A stretch of DNA of 64,000 bases from Janthinobacterium lividum (GTDB taxonomy: Bacteria; Pseudomonadota; Gammaproteobacteria; Burkholderiales; Burkholderiaceae_D), in assembly GCF_023509035.1 (NCBI RefSeq), contig NZ_CP075583.1, positions 1,240,001-1,304,000 on the forward strand, written 5' to 3'. Position 1 is the stretch's first letter, and the number at the start of each line of letters is the position of its first letter. The notes under the pieces were generated by a model, which saw only the letters and a list, made by a program, of their open reading frames with translations, was not told the origin of the DNA and ran no database searches. This document shows, piece after piece, positions 17,717-27,443 of the stretch. The translations under genes and the position numbers were made by a program.

Positions 17717-20050
17717 TTAGAACTTGATATTTGCCGTCAGGCTGAACGAACGTGGCTGGCTTGGGGTGTAGCGGAAGCCGGACTTGTTGATGGCCGCCAC
17801 ATAGGTCTTGTCGGCCAGGTTGTAGGCGTTCAACTGCAGGTCGAGGTTCTTGTTGACGGTATAAGTCGCCATGGCGTCGAAGACCCAGTAGGCATCCACG
17901 CGGGCCGGTGTGCCGACGGCGCCATCGGTGCCGCGCAGCATTTCACCCACGTAACGCGCGCCGCCGCCGATCTTCAGGCCGAACGGCAGGGTGTACGAGG
18001 TCCAGCTGGTGAACGCCTGTTTTGGCGTGTAGGTGAGGTTGTTGGCGCCGCTGGCCGTGAAGACCTTGTTCGACTCGACCTTGGTATTCATGCGCGTATA
18101 GCCGGCGCTGACCAGCCAGTTCGGCATGATCTCGCCTACCACGCCCAGTTCCAGGCCTTGCACGCGCTTCTTGCCAGTCTGGTAATAAATGGTCGAGATG
18201 ACAGGATCCTGTTCCACTTCATTCTTGACCGTGGTCTGGTAGACGGCAGCCGACAGCGACAGTTTTTGCTTCAGGAAGTCCCACTTGGTGCCGATTTCCT
18301 TGGTGATGGTTTCCTGTGGATCATAGTTCGGGTTTTGCGCGCTGCTGGCGGCGGCGCTCAGGGCGAAGTTGACGCCAGGCGGCGCTTTCGACGTGGCCAG
18401 CAAGGCGTACACGCTGCTGTCCGGCGTCGGCTTGTACATGGCCGAGATCTTGCCATTGGCCAAGGTATCGCTCAGGGTCAAATGGGTGGGAATTGGCGTG
18501 CCTACTGGCAATGGCTGTACCGCGGGCGCAGTCACGGCTGCTTGCAAGGCGACGGCGTCATACGTGGTGTTGAAATGGTCGAAACGCACGCCACCGTTGA
18601 AGATCCACTTGTCGCCGAACTTGACGGTGTCGAAGACATACAGGCTTTGCGTGTTGACTTCGCCTTCGGTGAAGGCGCCGCTGCGCACGGGGTTATGGCC
18701 GGTGACGGTGTCACGCGGATTCGGCTTGTACAGGTTCGCTGCCGGCAAGGTGCCCAGGGTGGCTGGCACATAGCTGTAGTTGGTCTGTTTTTCGCTGGTG
18801 AACTCGGCGCCGGCCACCACGGAGTGCTTCAGCACGCCCGTGTCGAATTGCGCGCTGACCACGGTCTGGTTGGTCAGAATCGTGTTTTCCTGGTCCTTGA
18901 CGGTGCGCAGCGAGCGCGCCAGGGTCCAGGTCGACGGATCGGTCGGGGCCGGTGTCTTCAGGTTGACCATGCTGCCCATGAAGGCCGTTAGCAGGTAGTC
19001 CTGCTTGGTCTTGCCGTAGCGCGTGGTGTTCTGGAGCTGCACGTTGGGCGAGAAATCATGGTCGATGCGCAAGGTGCCCATGTCGGCCTTGACCTTGTCG
19101 TAGTCCGAGGTGGAACCGTAGAAATTCTTCGGATCGACCTTGGCGGCGCTATTCAGGAAGGCGCGGATGACCGGTTGCTCCTTCGTGGCGACGTCCGGCG
19201 TCGAATAGCCTGGCAAGCCGATGGTCGGCACGCCGCCGTCGGGCACGTTGTTTTGATCCACGTGCAGGTAGCTGGCCGCGATGCGCGTTGGCTTGCCGAT
19301 GCCGAAGGTGACGGTGGGCGCGAAGGCCCAGCGCTTGTTCTTGACTTCATCGCGCGCCGGGTTGCCGCTGTCCTGCGTCATCAGGTTCAGGCGCAAGGCC
19401 GTGCCAGTATCGCTGTCGAGGATGCGGTTCCAGTCGGCCGTGGCGCGTTTCTGCTTGCCGCCGCCCGCCGTCAGCAAGGAATTGAATTTGTTTTCCATGG
19501 TCGCCGTCTTGCTGACCAGGTTGATCGAACCGGTGGGCGAACCGCGGCCGCTGTCCGTGCCCGCCGGGCCCTTCAGCACATCGATCTGTTCGATGTTGAA
19601 GACGTCGCGCGAGATGGAACCCACGTCGCGCACGCCATCGACATAGATGCTGCCGGACGAATCGAAACCGCGCATGTAGACGGCGTCGCCCGTATTCGTG
19701 TTGCCGTTTTCACCGAGGAAAAAAGTACCCACGCCAGGCGTGTTGCGCAGCGCGTCCGTCAAGGTCAGCGCGCCTTGCTGTTCGATCAATTCCTTCTTGA
19801 TCACGACGATGGTTTGCGGCGTGTTGACCAGCTCTTCCGTGTATTTCGGCGACGAGGCTTTTTCGGCCTTGAAATCATTTTCCTTCGAGCCCACGACCTT
19901 GATTTCGTTCAGGGTTTGCTGCGATGCCGGGGCGCTTTGGCCGGCCGGGTCGGCCGCCTGGGCGGCGACGGGCAGCAGCATCACGGCCAGGGCGGCGCCG
20001 ATGTGCTGGTTGAAACGGGTTGGGGCGTGTTTGCGGCTCTTGATTGCCAT
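17717..20050 (-). CDS. TonB-dependent siderophore receptor (catecholate type)
   Basis: The 777-residue outer-membrane receptor has a signal peptide ending PVAAQAADP, a TonB-box-like stretch (LNEIKVVG), a plug domain (PQTIVVIKKELIEQQGALTL, DALRNTPGV, YMRGFDSSGSIYVDGVRD, IDVLKGPAGTDSGRGSPTGSINLVSK) and a 22-strand barrel ending in SLTANIKF. The plug sequence resembles the Fiu group, which takes up monomeric catechol-iron complexes; the exact ligand is not provable. It is a single-gene transcript between its own terminator and a Fur box about 125 bases upstream, so iron repression is likely. Part of the Fe-uptake layer only: no siderophore synthesis genes are in the window. Confidence 0.9.
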   Translation of the reverse strand: MAIKSRKHAPTRFNQHIGAALAVMLLPVAAQAADPAGQSAPASQQTLNEIKVVGSKENDFKAEKASSPKYTEELVNTPQTIVVIKKELIEQQGALTLTDALRNTPGVGTFFLGENGNTNTGDAVYMRGFDSSGSIYVDGVRDVGSISRDVFNIEQIDVLKGPAGTDSGRGSPTGSINLVSKTATMENKFNSLLTAGGGKQKRATADWNRILDSDTGTALRLNLMTQDSGNPARDEVKNKRWAFAPTVTFGIGKPTRIAASYLHVDQNNVPDGGVPTIGLPGYSTPDVATKEQPVIRAFLNSAAKVDPKNFYGSTSDYDKVKADMGTLRIDHDFSPNVQLQNTTRYGKTKQDYLLTAFMGSMVNLKTPAPTDPSTWTLARSLRTVKDQENTILTNQTVVSAQFDTGVLKHSVVAGAEFTSEKQTNYSYVPATLGTLPAANLYKPNPRDTVTGHNPVRSGAFTEGEVNTQSLYVFDTVKFGDKWIFNGGVRFDHFNTTYDAVALQAAVTAPAVQPLPVGTPIPTHLTLSDTLANGKISAMYKPTPDSSVYALLATSKAPPGVNFALSAAASSAQNPNYDPQETITKEIGTKWDFLKQKLSLSAAVYQTTVKNEVEQDPVISTIYYQTGKKRVQGLELGVVGEIMPNWLVSAGYTRMNTKVESNKVFTASGANNLTYTPKQAFTSWTSYTLPFGLKIGGGARYVGEMLRGTDGAVGTPARVDAYWVFDAMATYTVNKNLDLQLNAYNLADKTYVAAINKSGFRYTPSQPRSFSLTANIKF

Positions 20051-20174
20051 CTTGCTCTCTCGATAAGGTCAGGTAGTGGTTCCTGGCTGGCTCTGCGCTG
20101 CTGTGCTTGGGCACGCGGGCAAGTGGCTGGCGATGGACGGGTTGGCAGACATTGTAATTATTGGACACCAATTC

Positions 20175-20193
20175 GTAAATGAGAATCGTTATC
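20175..20193. promoter_or_regulatory. Fur box
   Basis: GTAAATGAGAATCGTTATC matches the 19-base Fur consensus (GATAATGATAATCATTATC) at 15 of 19 positions. It lies upstream of the siderophore receptor gene and about 115 bases before nudC on the other strand, so it may affect both, though the receptor is the expected target. Confidence 0.8.
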
Positions 20194-20308
20194 AGTCTCG
20201 TTTACACAACGAAATGCGTGTGCCGCAAAAAAAACACTGTGATACCGCATGAATGCTTGCTTTGCTGCCCGGCCGCTGCTATGCGCGCAAGCCTCCGGCA
20301 GCGGGAGT

Positions 20309-21175
20309 ATGATGAGCAACCTTTACAAATTTCCGCCAAGCATGCTGCAGACTCCCGACGCCTTTGTTCCCCTGATCGACGCGCCTGAACCGGCCCCGGC
20401 CGCCGACCAGACGCTCACCTTTGTCTTCCACCGCGGGCGCCTGCTGTTGCGTACGCCGGAACTGCTCTTGCCCACTGCCACCGAGGTGGCCGCGCTCGAT
20501 ATCGACTTGCGCCGCGCGCAGCCCGTAGGCTTGTGGCAAGACCGCTATTGCCAGACCGTCTGGACCGACGAGGAGTTGCCAGTGGGCGCCGGCCTGGCCT
20601 GGCACGGCATGCGCTCGCTGTTCCAGGCTGTGGACGATGGCTTCCTGGGCCTGGCCAGCCGCGCCGTGCAACTGGCCGAGTGGGCGCGCACGCACCGCCA
20701 TTGCGGCGTGTGCGCCACGCCCATGCAGCGCACGCGCGGCGAACGCTGCTTCACATGCGCCGCCTGCGGCATGCTCGCGTATCCGCGCATTTCACCGGCC
20801 ATGATGGTACTCATCCGCAAGGGCGACCAGGTGCTGCTGGCCATGCACAAGCACTCGCCATCGCAGCGCTTCAGTCCGTTGGCCGGTTTCCTGGAAGCGG
20901 GCGAATCGATCGAGGAAGCAGTGCACCGCGAAGTGATGGAAGAGGTGGGCTTGCGCGTGCACAATCTGCAGTACTTCATGAGTCAGTCCTGGCCTTTTCC
21001 CCATTCGCTGATGATCGCGTTTACGGCCGACTACCTCGATGGCGAGATCCGCCTCGACGAGAACGAGATCGCCGAGGCGCGCTGGTTCGGCCCCGGCGAC
21101 GCGTGGCCGGAAGCGAGTTCGAGTGTGTCGATTTCGGCGCTGCTGGTCGGCGCGCACCGTCCGCCAAGCGTATAG
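20309..21175 (+). CDS. nudC: NAD+ diphosphatase (NADH pyrophosphatase / deNADding enzyme)
   Basis: NudC splits NAD(H) into NMN(H) and AMP and can remove NAD caps from RNA. The 288-residue product has a four-Cys zinc ribbon (CGVCATPMQ and CFTCAACG), the full Nudix box (GFLEAGESIEEAVHREVMEEVGL, positions conserved) and the NudC-specific SQxWPFPxS motif as SQSWPFPHSLM. ATG 20309 after GGGAG is chosen; the frame stays open further upstream, but that part has no homology-like content. It starts next to a Fur box that belongs to the receptor on the other strand. Confidence 0.92.
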   Translation: MMSNLYKFPPSMLQTPDAFVPLIDAPEPAPAADQTLTFVFHRGRLLLRTPELLLPTATEVAALDIDLRRAQPVGLWQDRYCQTVWTDEELPVGAGLAWHGMRSLFQAVDDGFLGLASRAVQLAEWARTHRHCGVCATPMQRTRGERCFTCAACGMLAYPRISPAMMVLIRKGDQVLLAMHKHSPSQRFSPLAGFLEAGESIEEAVHREVMEEVGLRVHNLQYFMSQSWPFPHSLMIAFTADYLDGEIRLDENEIAEARWFGPGDAWPEASSSVSISALLVGAHRPPSV

Positions 21176-21253
21176 GTAAAGCGGAGGTCGCTCGGGCAGC
21201 TTGCCGCATTTTCTATATACTGGCGGCAATTGAAAATTTTAGGGTGGTTTAGC

Positions 21254-21820
21254 ATGTCTCAAGAAGAATTCTCCGAAAACGACTGGCGCCGGCTGATCAG
21301 CAGCTTGGGCGAAGATCCGCAGCGTCCTGGCTTGCTGGAAACGCCGGCGCGCGTGGCCAAGGCGTGGAAGCACTGGACGTCAGGCTATGGCCAGAATCCG
21401 GTGGACTTGCTGAAAGCCTTTGAAGATGGCGCGGAACAGTACAACGAGTTGATCGTCGTGCGCGGCATCCCCGTCTACAGCCATTGCGAACACCATCTGG
21501 CGCCGTTCTTCGGCAAGGCCACCATCGGCTACGTGCCGAACGGCAAGATCGTCGGCCTGTCGAAACTGACGCGCCTCGTCGATTGCTTCTCCAAGCGCCT
21601 GCAAGTGCAGGAACGCATGACGATGCAGATCGCCAATGCCCTGATGGAAGTGCTGGAACCGAAATCGGTGGGCGTGGTCGTGCGCTGCCGCCACCTGTGC
21701 ATGGAAAGCCGCGGCATCCGTACGCCAGGCGAAGAAACCATCACCTCGGCCATGCTGGGCGAGATGCAGCCGAACCTGGCGCTGCGCACGGAGTTTTTGG
21801 CCCTGGCGCGCGAAAGCTGA
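21254..21820 (+). CDS. folE: GTP cyclohydrolase I
   Basis: FolE converts GTP to dihydroneopterin triphosphate, the first step of folate (and queuosine/biopterin) synthesis. The 188-residue protein contains the zinc and catalytic motifs: SHCEHHLAPFFG, GLSKLTRLVDCFSKRLQVQERM, and RCRHLCMESRGIRTPG. The length matches the shorter betaproteobacterial form. ATG 21254 is the first with a good context. It is followed by a strong terminator. Confidence 0.95.
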   Translation: MSQEEFSENDWRRLISSLGEDPQRPGLLETPARVAKAWKHWTSGYGQNPVDLLKAFEDGAEQYNELIVVRGIPVYSHCEHHLAPFFGKATIGYVPNGKIVGLSKLTRLVDCFSKRLQVQERMTMQIANALMEVLEPKSVGVVVRCRHLCMESRGIRTPGEETITSAMLGEMQPNLALRTEFLALARES

Positions 21821-21841
21821 TTTTTCAGCGACGATGCAGGA

Positions 21842-21867
21842 CGAAGGCGGCATATGCCGCCTTTTTT
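21842..21867. terminator. Terminator between folE and AraC-family gene
   Basis: Arms AAGGCGGCA (844-852) and TGCCGCCTT (855-863) pair perfectly and are followed by T. The last T is part of the stop codon of the converging regulator gene, so the hairpin may serve both. Confidence 0.85.
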
Positions 21868-22709
21868 CATGGTCTTCCGGATTCCCGTTCCGCCAGGTAG
21901 CGCGCCGGTGGCTTGCCCACCGCCTTGCGGAACATGGTGACAAAACCGCTGGTGTTTTCATAGCCCAGTTCCAGCGCCACCGCTTTCACGCTGTGGCCTC
22001 GCGCCAGCCCTTGCAAGGCTAGGATAACGTGCAATTGTCGGCGCCAGCGGCCTACGCTCATGCCCATTTCCTCCAATGACTGCCGGGTCATGCTGCGCTC
22101 GCTCATGCCGATGCGCCTGGCCCATTCGGCCAAGGTGCTTTTATCGGCCGGCTGCGCCAGCAGCAGGGCAGCCAGGCGGCGCAGCCGCACATCGCGCGGC
22201 ATCGGCAGATGCAAGTCTTCCACGGGGGCTGCCGCCAGCTCATCGAGCAGGGTGGCCACCAGGCGTTCCTGCGCGCCATGCAGCGCGGTCAGGGTGGGAA
22301 ATCCGGCCGCCTTGGCGATGAGTTCGCGCAGCAGCGGCGAGACGGCCACGGTACAGCAGACGGCCGGCAAGGCCGGTGCCATGGCCGCCTCGACAAACAG
22401 GCAGTAGCACTCGGCCTCGCCCACGCCCTGCGCGGCGTGCATCAGGCCTCCCGGTATCCACACGGCGCACTGGGGCGGCACGATCCACACGCCACTTTCC
22501 ACCTCACAATGAATCACGCCCCGCGTGGCGTAAAGCAACTGCCCCTTGCGGTGCTGATGCGGCGCTTGCTCCCATTCCTCGCGCACGCTGGCCAGGCCCA
22601 GGGCCAACAGGGGGCGCAGCACGCCGTCGACGTCGAAATCGATGATGGAGGCGGTGGCGTCCAGGCCGAGCTGGGTGGTGAGCATGCTGGGCAGCAATGG
22701 ATGGGGCAT
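21867..22709 (-). CDS. AraC-family transcriptional regulator
   Basis: The product of about 280 residues has an N-terminal cupin-like sensor (HQHRKGQLLYATRGVIHCE, WIPGGLMHAAQG) and a C-terminal pair of helix-turn-helix units (TLAEWARRIGMSERSMTR and AVALELGYENTSGFVTMFRKAVGKPPARY). It resembles the group that regulates neighbouring transporters in response to aromatic or drug-like compounds. ATG 22709 is used; a TTG at 22757 would add 16 residues. The target is not visible: the next gene on the other side encodes an unknown protein. Confidence 0.85.
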   Translation of the reverse strand: MPHPLLPSMLTTQLGLDATASIIDFDVDGVLRPLLALGLASVREEWEQAPHQHRKGQLLYATRGVIHCEVESGVWIVPPQCAVWIPGGLMHAAQGVGEAECYCLFVEAAMAPALPAVCCTVAVSPLLRELIAKAAGFPTLTALHGAQERLVATLLDELAAAPVEDLHLPMPRDVRLRRLAALLLAQPADKSTLAEWARRIGMSERSMTRQSLEEMGMSVGRWRRQLHVILALQGLARGHSVKAVALELGYENTSGFVTMFRKAVGKPPARYLAERESGRP

Positions 22710-22877
22710 GGGCGGCGCTTTGGCTGGATTGAATAATATTGTGGCTATTTTATGCAATGACGTCGAGCACCGCTATCGGTATCGTGTCCCTATCCGCAGC
22801 CCCGCTTCAACGGCAACCGCCGCCGCCAGTGTTCTGATGAAGGCCAGGAGGAACGGCAACCCCCGAAGGAGTCTCCC

Positions 22878-23315
22878 ATGCAACTCGATATCACTGATTT
22901 CCCCCTCGTCTGGATGCGCCGCGACAGCGCCGCAAGCAGCCCCGACGATGCCTTGTTCGCCCAGTTCGAGGCACTGCTGGCGCGCCAGCAAGCGTTTGTC
23001 ATTCTCAGCGAAGAAGGCCTGGACGAAGATGGGCATGAGCATCCGCAGGAAGAGCGCAAGCGCGCCGTGTTGTGGATGAAGCGGCACAAGACCTCCCTGC
23101 GTGCGTATATCCAGGGCATGGTGCTGGTCGAACCGAGTGCGGCCAAGCGTCTGGCTGGCAAGGCTTTTGCCGTCATGTTCGGCCAGTTCTGGGGCTATCC
23201 CCTGCATTTCGGCACCAGCCGCGACGACGCGCTCGACATCGCGCAGCATTTGATCAAGGCGTGGCTGCCGCCGCAACTGCCGTCAGGCAACGGCAGCCAG
23301 GCCGCGCATCAGTAG
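22878..23315 (+). CDS. Hypothetical cytosolic protein
   Basis: This 145-residue protein has no signal peptide or membrane helix. It starts MQLDITDFPLVWMR and has an alpha/beta character with conserved-looking stretches FVILSEEGLDEDGHEHPQE, RAVLWMKRHK and FPVMFGQFWGYPLHFG-like sequence. I do not recognise the family. A GGAG ribosome-binding site precedes the ATG. Its end overlaps the end of the converging small gene by 7 bases. Confidence 0.6.
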   Translation: MQLDITDFPLVWMRRDSAASSPDDALFAQFEALLARQQAFVILSEEGLDEDGHEHPQEERKRAVLWMKRHKTSLRAYIQGMVLVEPSAAKRLAGKAFAVMFGQFWGYPLHFGTSRDDALDIAQHLIKAWLPPQLPSGNGSQAAHQ

Positions 23316-23674
23316 CGATAATCGTTGACGAAATGCTTGGTGAAGTTGTACTTGCTGCCGCCGTCGAGCAAGTCGACCAGGCGTTTCGGCGCCGAGGCCG
23401 ACATGAAGGCGTCGGCCGCGCCGCCCGTGCTGCGGAACTTCATGCCGGGGCTGAGGATCTGGTTGGCGCCGATTTTCAGATGCTGGAAGCTTTTCGTCTT
23501 TTCATTGTTGAGGATGAAGTGCAATTCCTGCTTGAAGGTCAGGAAGGGAATCTTCAGCCACCAGCCTTCGTCCGTGCCATAGCTGGCGACGCTGGAAAAA
23601 TGCGTGTTCTTGTCCGTCAGGGTGGGTTTGCCCAGGCGGTCGTTGATGCGTTTCATGGCTTCATTCTTGGTCAT
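23309..23674 (-). CDS. Hypothetical protein
   Basis: A 121-residue protein rich in Lys and aromatic residues (TDEGWWLKIPFLTFKQELHFILNN, FNFTKHF-type end). It has no signal peptide and no known motif. Codon use matches the neighbours, and the frame is closed by a good ATG, so it is probably real. Confidence 0.55.
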   Translation of the reverse strand: MTKNEAMKRINDRLGKPTLTDKNTHFSSVASYGTDEGWWLKIPFLTFKQELHFILNNEKTKSFQHLKIGANQILSPGMKFRSTGGAADAFMSASAPKRLVDLLDGGSKYNFTKHFVNDYRY

Positions 23675-23747
23675 GCTGTTCTTTCGTGATTCGATCTATC
23701 CGGCGTGCATTCTGACACAGGCGCGCCGCTACGTGCCGTGGAATGCC

Positions 23748-24176
23748 TTACAGCAGCAAAATCAGCGAACCGAGCACGATCAAGCCGCCGCCGGCCGCCG
23801 ACTTCAGGGTGAACGGCTCGCCCAGCACCAGCCAGCCGGCCAGCATCACCAGCGCCACGCTGAGCTTGTCGACGGGCGCCACCAGCGAGACGGGGCCCAG
23901 TTGCAATGCGCGGAAATAGCATAGCCACGACAGCCCCGTAGCGACGCCCGAAGCGATCAGGCAGGTCCAGCCCACCCAGTTGCCCCCGCTGGGGCGCTGC
24001 CACTCCGCGCGCAGCGAGATGATGGCTGCCGTCACCAGGAGGATGACGCCAGTGCGTATCAAGGTGGCCATATTGCTGTTCAGGTGGGCCACGCCCAGCT
24101 TGCCCAGGATGGCCGTCAGTGCCGCAAACACGGCCGACAGGATGGCAAAGCCTTGCCAGGTAAACGTGGTTGACAT
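23748..24176 (-). CDS. EamA/DMT-family small transporter
   Basis: The 142-residue protein has four to five membrane helices (GFAILSAVFAALTAILGKLGV, TLIRTGVILLVTAAIISL, LIASGVATGLSWLCYFRAL, LSVALVMLAGWLVLGE, GGLIVLGSLILLL) and the EamA signature ALQLGPVSLVAPVDKL. It is half the size of standard ten-helix EamA exporters and so probably works as a dimer, like SMR proteins. The substrate is unknown. Confidence 0.8.
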   Translation of the reverse strand: MSTTFTWQGFAILSAVFAALTAILGKLGVAHLNSNMATLIRTGVILLVTAAIISLRAEWQRPSGGNWVGWTCLIASGVATGLSWLCYFRALQLGPVSLVAPVDKLSVALVMLAGWLVLGEPFTLKSAAGGGLIVLGSLILLL

Positions 24177-24465
24177 GGAACTCCTTGTGCGGTGGCGAAC
24201 TGCAATGACTGTAGCGTAAAAGAATGGCGGCCGCTGGCAGCATTTTTATTGCAATGCAACATCAATTCTCTTCAATTGTCGCAACGCATTAACAACACCG
24301 GGCAAAAATCATTGCTTCCCGGCATTGTAAATATCGGTCGTTCGAGCGTATGCTGGAGACGTCTGAACGGTGCCGCCAGAGCACTGTCGCCGCTGCATTC
24401 CTGGCCTGCAGAGCTGGAAGCAGGCCACGCCCCTTCGCCGCACAATAGAGAGTTGGAGACACAGC

Positions 24466-26112
24466 ATGAAGAAATTGACGTTCCAGCAGAAGTTATGGAT
24501 CCCCCTGATTTGCAGCCTGTTGTGTATCACCGTTATTTTTATCTATAACGCCCTGGAAGTCCGCAAGATCCGTATCGAAGAGCGCAGCGCCGACCTGAGC
24601 AATGCCGCCGACCTGGGACTGGGCGCCGTGAAAATGTTCGGCGACCTGGCTGCCAGCGGCGCCTTGACGAAAGAAGAAGCGCAGAAGCAGGCGACGGCCG
24701 TCATCAAGAGCATGCGTTTCGGCGAGACCGGTTATTTGTCCATCATCAATCTCGATGCCGTCGTCGTGATGAATCCCGCCGCACCGCAAACCAACGGCAA
24801 GAATATGTCGGATTTCAAGGATGCCAACGGCACTTATCTGTACCGCGACATCGTTACCGTCGGCAAGAGCGATGCGGGCAAGGGCTTCGTCCACTATTAT
24901 TTCCCCCGTCCGGGCCAGAAAAATCCGGAACCGAAGATGAGCCGCGTGGTGGCCTATAAACCGTGGGCCTGGACCCTGGTGGTGGGCGTCTACATGGACG
25001 ATATCGATGCGGCTTTCCGCCAGTCACTGCTCACCTCGCTGGGCGTGCTGGTGCTGGTGTGCGGCCTGCTGGCGGCCGTCGTCGTCGTGATCAACCGCAG
25101 CCTGCGCCATGCCCTGGGCGGTGATCCCGAGTATGCGGCCGACGTGGCCGCTCAGATCGCGAATAACGATTTGAGCGGCGCCGTGCGCACGCATGCCAAT
25201 GACCGCCATAGCGTGCTGTACGCGATGAAAACCATGCAGGCCAACCTGGTCGAGGCGATCAGTGAAATCCGCCATAGCGCCGAGACGATCGCCACGGCAT
25301 CGAGCGAGATTGCCAGCGGCAATATGGACTTGTCGGCGCGCACGGAAATGCAAGCCAGTTCGCTGGAAGAAACGGCGGCCTCGATGGAGGAATTGACCTC
25401 GACCGTGACACAAAACGCGGGCAACGCCGTGCAAGCGAATGAACTGGCGCAGTCCGCTTCTGCCGTGGCCCGCCAGGGCGGCGCCGTGGTGGCGCAAGTG
25501 ATCGGCACCATGGACACCATCAACGCCTCGTCGCGCAAGATCGTCGACATCATCGGCGTCATCGACGGCATCGCCTTCCAGACGAATATCCTGGCCTTGA
25601 ACGCGGCCGTGGAAGCGGCGCGCGCCGGCGAGCAAGGCCGCGGCTTCGCCGTGGTGGCGTCGGAAGTGCGTAATCTGGCCCAAAGGTCCGCTGGCGCAGC
25701 CAAGGAAATCAAGGAACTGATCGGTGCTTCCGTCGACAGCATCGCGGCCGGCAGCACCCTCGTCGCACAGGCGGGCACGACCATGGATCAGGTGGTGGCC
25801 AGCGTCTCGCGCGTGACCGACATCATGGCCGACATCACGGCCGCTTCGCATGAGCAAAGCACGGGCATCGGCCACGTCAACCAGGCGATTACGGAGATGG
25901 ATAGCGTGACGCAGCAAAATGCGGCACTGGTGGAAGAGGCGGCGGCAGCGGCGTCGAGCATGCAGGACCAGGCGGCCGTGCTGGCGCAACTGGTGGCGCG
26001 CTTCAAACTGTCGGCGCAGGAGCCGGGAACGTCGCCGCGCCTGGCGGCAAGTTCGGCTGGCGCGCCACGCGCCGTGGCGAAAAAGCCGCTGCGCAGCCTG
26101 GCGGCGCGCTAA
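24466..26112 (+). CDS. Methyl-accepting chemotaxis protein with single-Cache sensor
   Basis: The 548-residue receptor has an N-terminal membrane helix ([18 protein letters not shown]), a periplasmic single Cache domain ([48 protein letters not shown]), a second helix near residue 190, a HAMP-like linker and the cytoplasmic signalling hairpin with the invariant tip [27 protein letters not shown] (cited only in part: [18 protein letters not shown]). This sensor type usually binds small carboxylates or other metabolites. It ends in a basic tail (RSLAAR) and lacks the EWEEF tether found on the two other receptors in the window. The upstream frame extension was rejected because GGAG-N8-ATG fits 24466. 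Confidence 0.9.
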   Translation: MKKLTFQQKLWIPLICSLLCITVIFIYNALEVRKIRIEERSADLSNAADLGLGAVKMFGDLAASGALTKEEAQKQATAVIKSMRFGETGYLSIINLDAVVVMNPAAPQTNGKNMSDFKDANGTYLYRDIVTVGKSDAGKGFVHYYFPRPGQKNPEPKMSRVVAYKPWAWTLVVGVYMDDIDAAFRQSLLTSLGVLVLVCGLLAAVVVVINRSLRHALGGDPEYAADVAAQIANNDLSGAVRTHANDRHSVLYAMKTMQANLVEAISEIRHSAETIATASSEIASGNMDLSARTEMQASSLEETAASMEELTSTVTQNAGNAVQANELAQSASAVARQGGAVVAQVIGTMDTINASSRKIVDIIGVIDGIAFQTNILALNAAVEAARAGEQGRGFAVVASEVRNLAQRSAGAAKEIKELIGASVDSIAAGSTLVAQAGTTMDQVVASVSRVTDIMADITAASHEQSTGIGHVNQAITEMDSVTQQNAALVEEAAAAASSMQDQAAVLAQLVARFKLSAQEPGTSPRLAASSAGAPRAVAKKPLRSLAAR

Positions 26113-26116
26113 GAAG

Positions 26117-26542
26117 TTATTGGGCTGGCGCCGCCGCTTGTGGCGCCGGTTCGAATTCCAGCTTGTCATCGACGACCACGAATTGCCCGACCGGCTGGCC
26201 CAGGTCGGCTTTCGGGTCGTTTTCCATTTCCGTCAGCTCATTGCAGGTATTCGTTTCCGCCTGCCACAACTGCTTGCCCATGCGGATATTCCACAGGCCA
26301 TCGCCAGCCGCAAACAGCTCGACCGTGATGTCGGCTGGCGCATCCGTCGACAGGGTGTGCAGGCGCTGGCATTGCGGCAAATTGCTCGCCATCAGCTGCA
26401 CTTCCACGGTATCTTGCCAAAAATAACGTTGCTGGCGGCGTACGGTCAGGGAATGGTCTTGCCCATCGAACATGTAGATGGCGAAGTCCTGGACACAGCC
26501 TGACAGCAGGACGGATAGCGTGACGATCAGGAGTTTGCGCAT
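26117..26542 (-). CDS. Small lipoprotein, unknown function
   Basis: The 141-residue product starts MRKLLIVTLSVLLSGC, a short lipoprotein signal with lipobox LSGC (Cys16). The mature part contains two further Cys (LPQCQRLH and TNTCNEL) that may pair, and a Pro/Ala-rich end. No family is recognised. ATG 26542 is preferred to an in-frame start 42 bases upstream because of the signal and a GGAG before it. Confidence 0.65.
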   Translation of the reverse strand: MRKLLIVTLSVLLSGCVQDFAIYMFDGQDHSLTVRRQQRYFWQDTVEVQLMASNLPQCQRLHTLSTDAPADITVELFAAGDGLWNIRMGKQLWQAETNTCNELTEMENDPKADLGQPVGQFVVVDDKLEFEPAPQAAAPAQ

Positions 26543-26730
26543 GGTCGGCTTTCTTGGTTTGTGCTTGGGAATGGCGGCGTTCAATTCTTGCGGCGAGAGT
26601 GGGCGCTTGCGCTGCCTGGGCGCCGTCTTGTTTTTCGCTTACGTGGCATTATATCCATGCATATCAGTTGCGGCGCGACAATAGTTATGCCAAGTGCGCC
26701 TGCCCCACTTATCTACCTGGAAAGACCACG

Positions 26731-27429
26731 ATGATCGACCTGTATTACTGGACCACGCCCAACGGGCACAAAGTGACGATGTTCCTGGAAGAAGCGGGCA
26801 TCCCCTACAACATCATTCCCGTGCATATCGGCAAGGGCGAGCAGTTCAAGCCCGAGTTTCTCGCCATCGCGCCGAACAACCGCATCCCCGCCATCGTCGA
26901 CCAGGCGCCGGAAGATGGCGGCGCGCCCTTGTCCCTGTTCGAATCGGGTGCGATTTTGCAATACCTGGCCGAGAAAAGCGGGCAATTCCTGCCGGACGAC
27001 GTGCGCGGCCGCGCCGAAGTCATGCAATGGCTGTTCTGGCAAATGGGAGGCCTTGGCCCCATGGCAGGGCAAAACCACCATTTCGTGCAATATGCGCCCG
27101 AGCCGATCGACTACGCCATCACGCGCTACGTGAACGAAACGAACCGTTTATACGGCGTGCTGAACAAGCGACTGGCCGACCGTGAATTCGTGGCTGGCGA
27201 CAGCTACTCCATCGCCGACATGGCGATCTACCCGTGGATCGTGCCGCACGAACGCCAGCGCCAGAAGCTGGAAGAGTTTCCGCACCTGGCGCGCTGGTTC
27301 GCGGCGATTGCCGCCCGTCCCGCCACCGTGCGCGCGTATGCCCGCGCGGCCGAAATCAATGTGCAGCCCACCGTCAGCGGTGACGCGAAAAGCGTGTTGT
27401 TCGGGCAGACGGCGAAGACACTCGGTTAA
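26731..27429 (+). CDS. Glutathione S-transferase-like disulfide reductase (YfcG-type)
   Basis: The 232-residue cytosolic protein begins MIDLYYWTTPNGHKV, the active-site Thr-Pro-Asn pattern of the Nu-class YfcG/YghU group, with the cis-Pro and Glu-Ser glutathione site in NNRIPAIVD and LFESGAILQYLAEK. The C-terminal helical domain has the family motif FVAGDSYSIADMAIYPW. E. coli YfcG reduces disulfides using glutathione. ATG 26731 follows GGAAAG. It is convergent with the hydroxyisourate hydrolase gene. Confidence 0.88.
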   Translation: MIDLYYWTTPNGHKVTMFLEEAGIPYNIIPVHIGKGEQFKPEFLAIAPNNRIPAIVDQAPEDGGAPLSLFESGAILQYLAEKSGQFLPDDVRGRAEVMQWLFWQMGGLGPMAGQNHHFVQYAPEPIDYAITRYVNETNRLYGVLNKRLADREFVAGDSYSIADMAIYPWIVPHERQRQKLEEFPHLARWFAAIAARPATVRAYARAAEINVQPTVSGDAKSVLFGQTAKTLG

Positions 27430-27443
27430 GTTTCAGTTGCCCC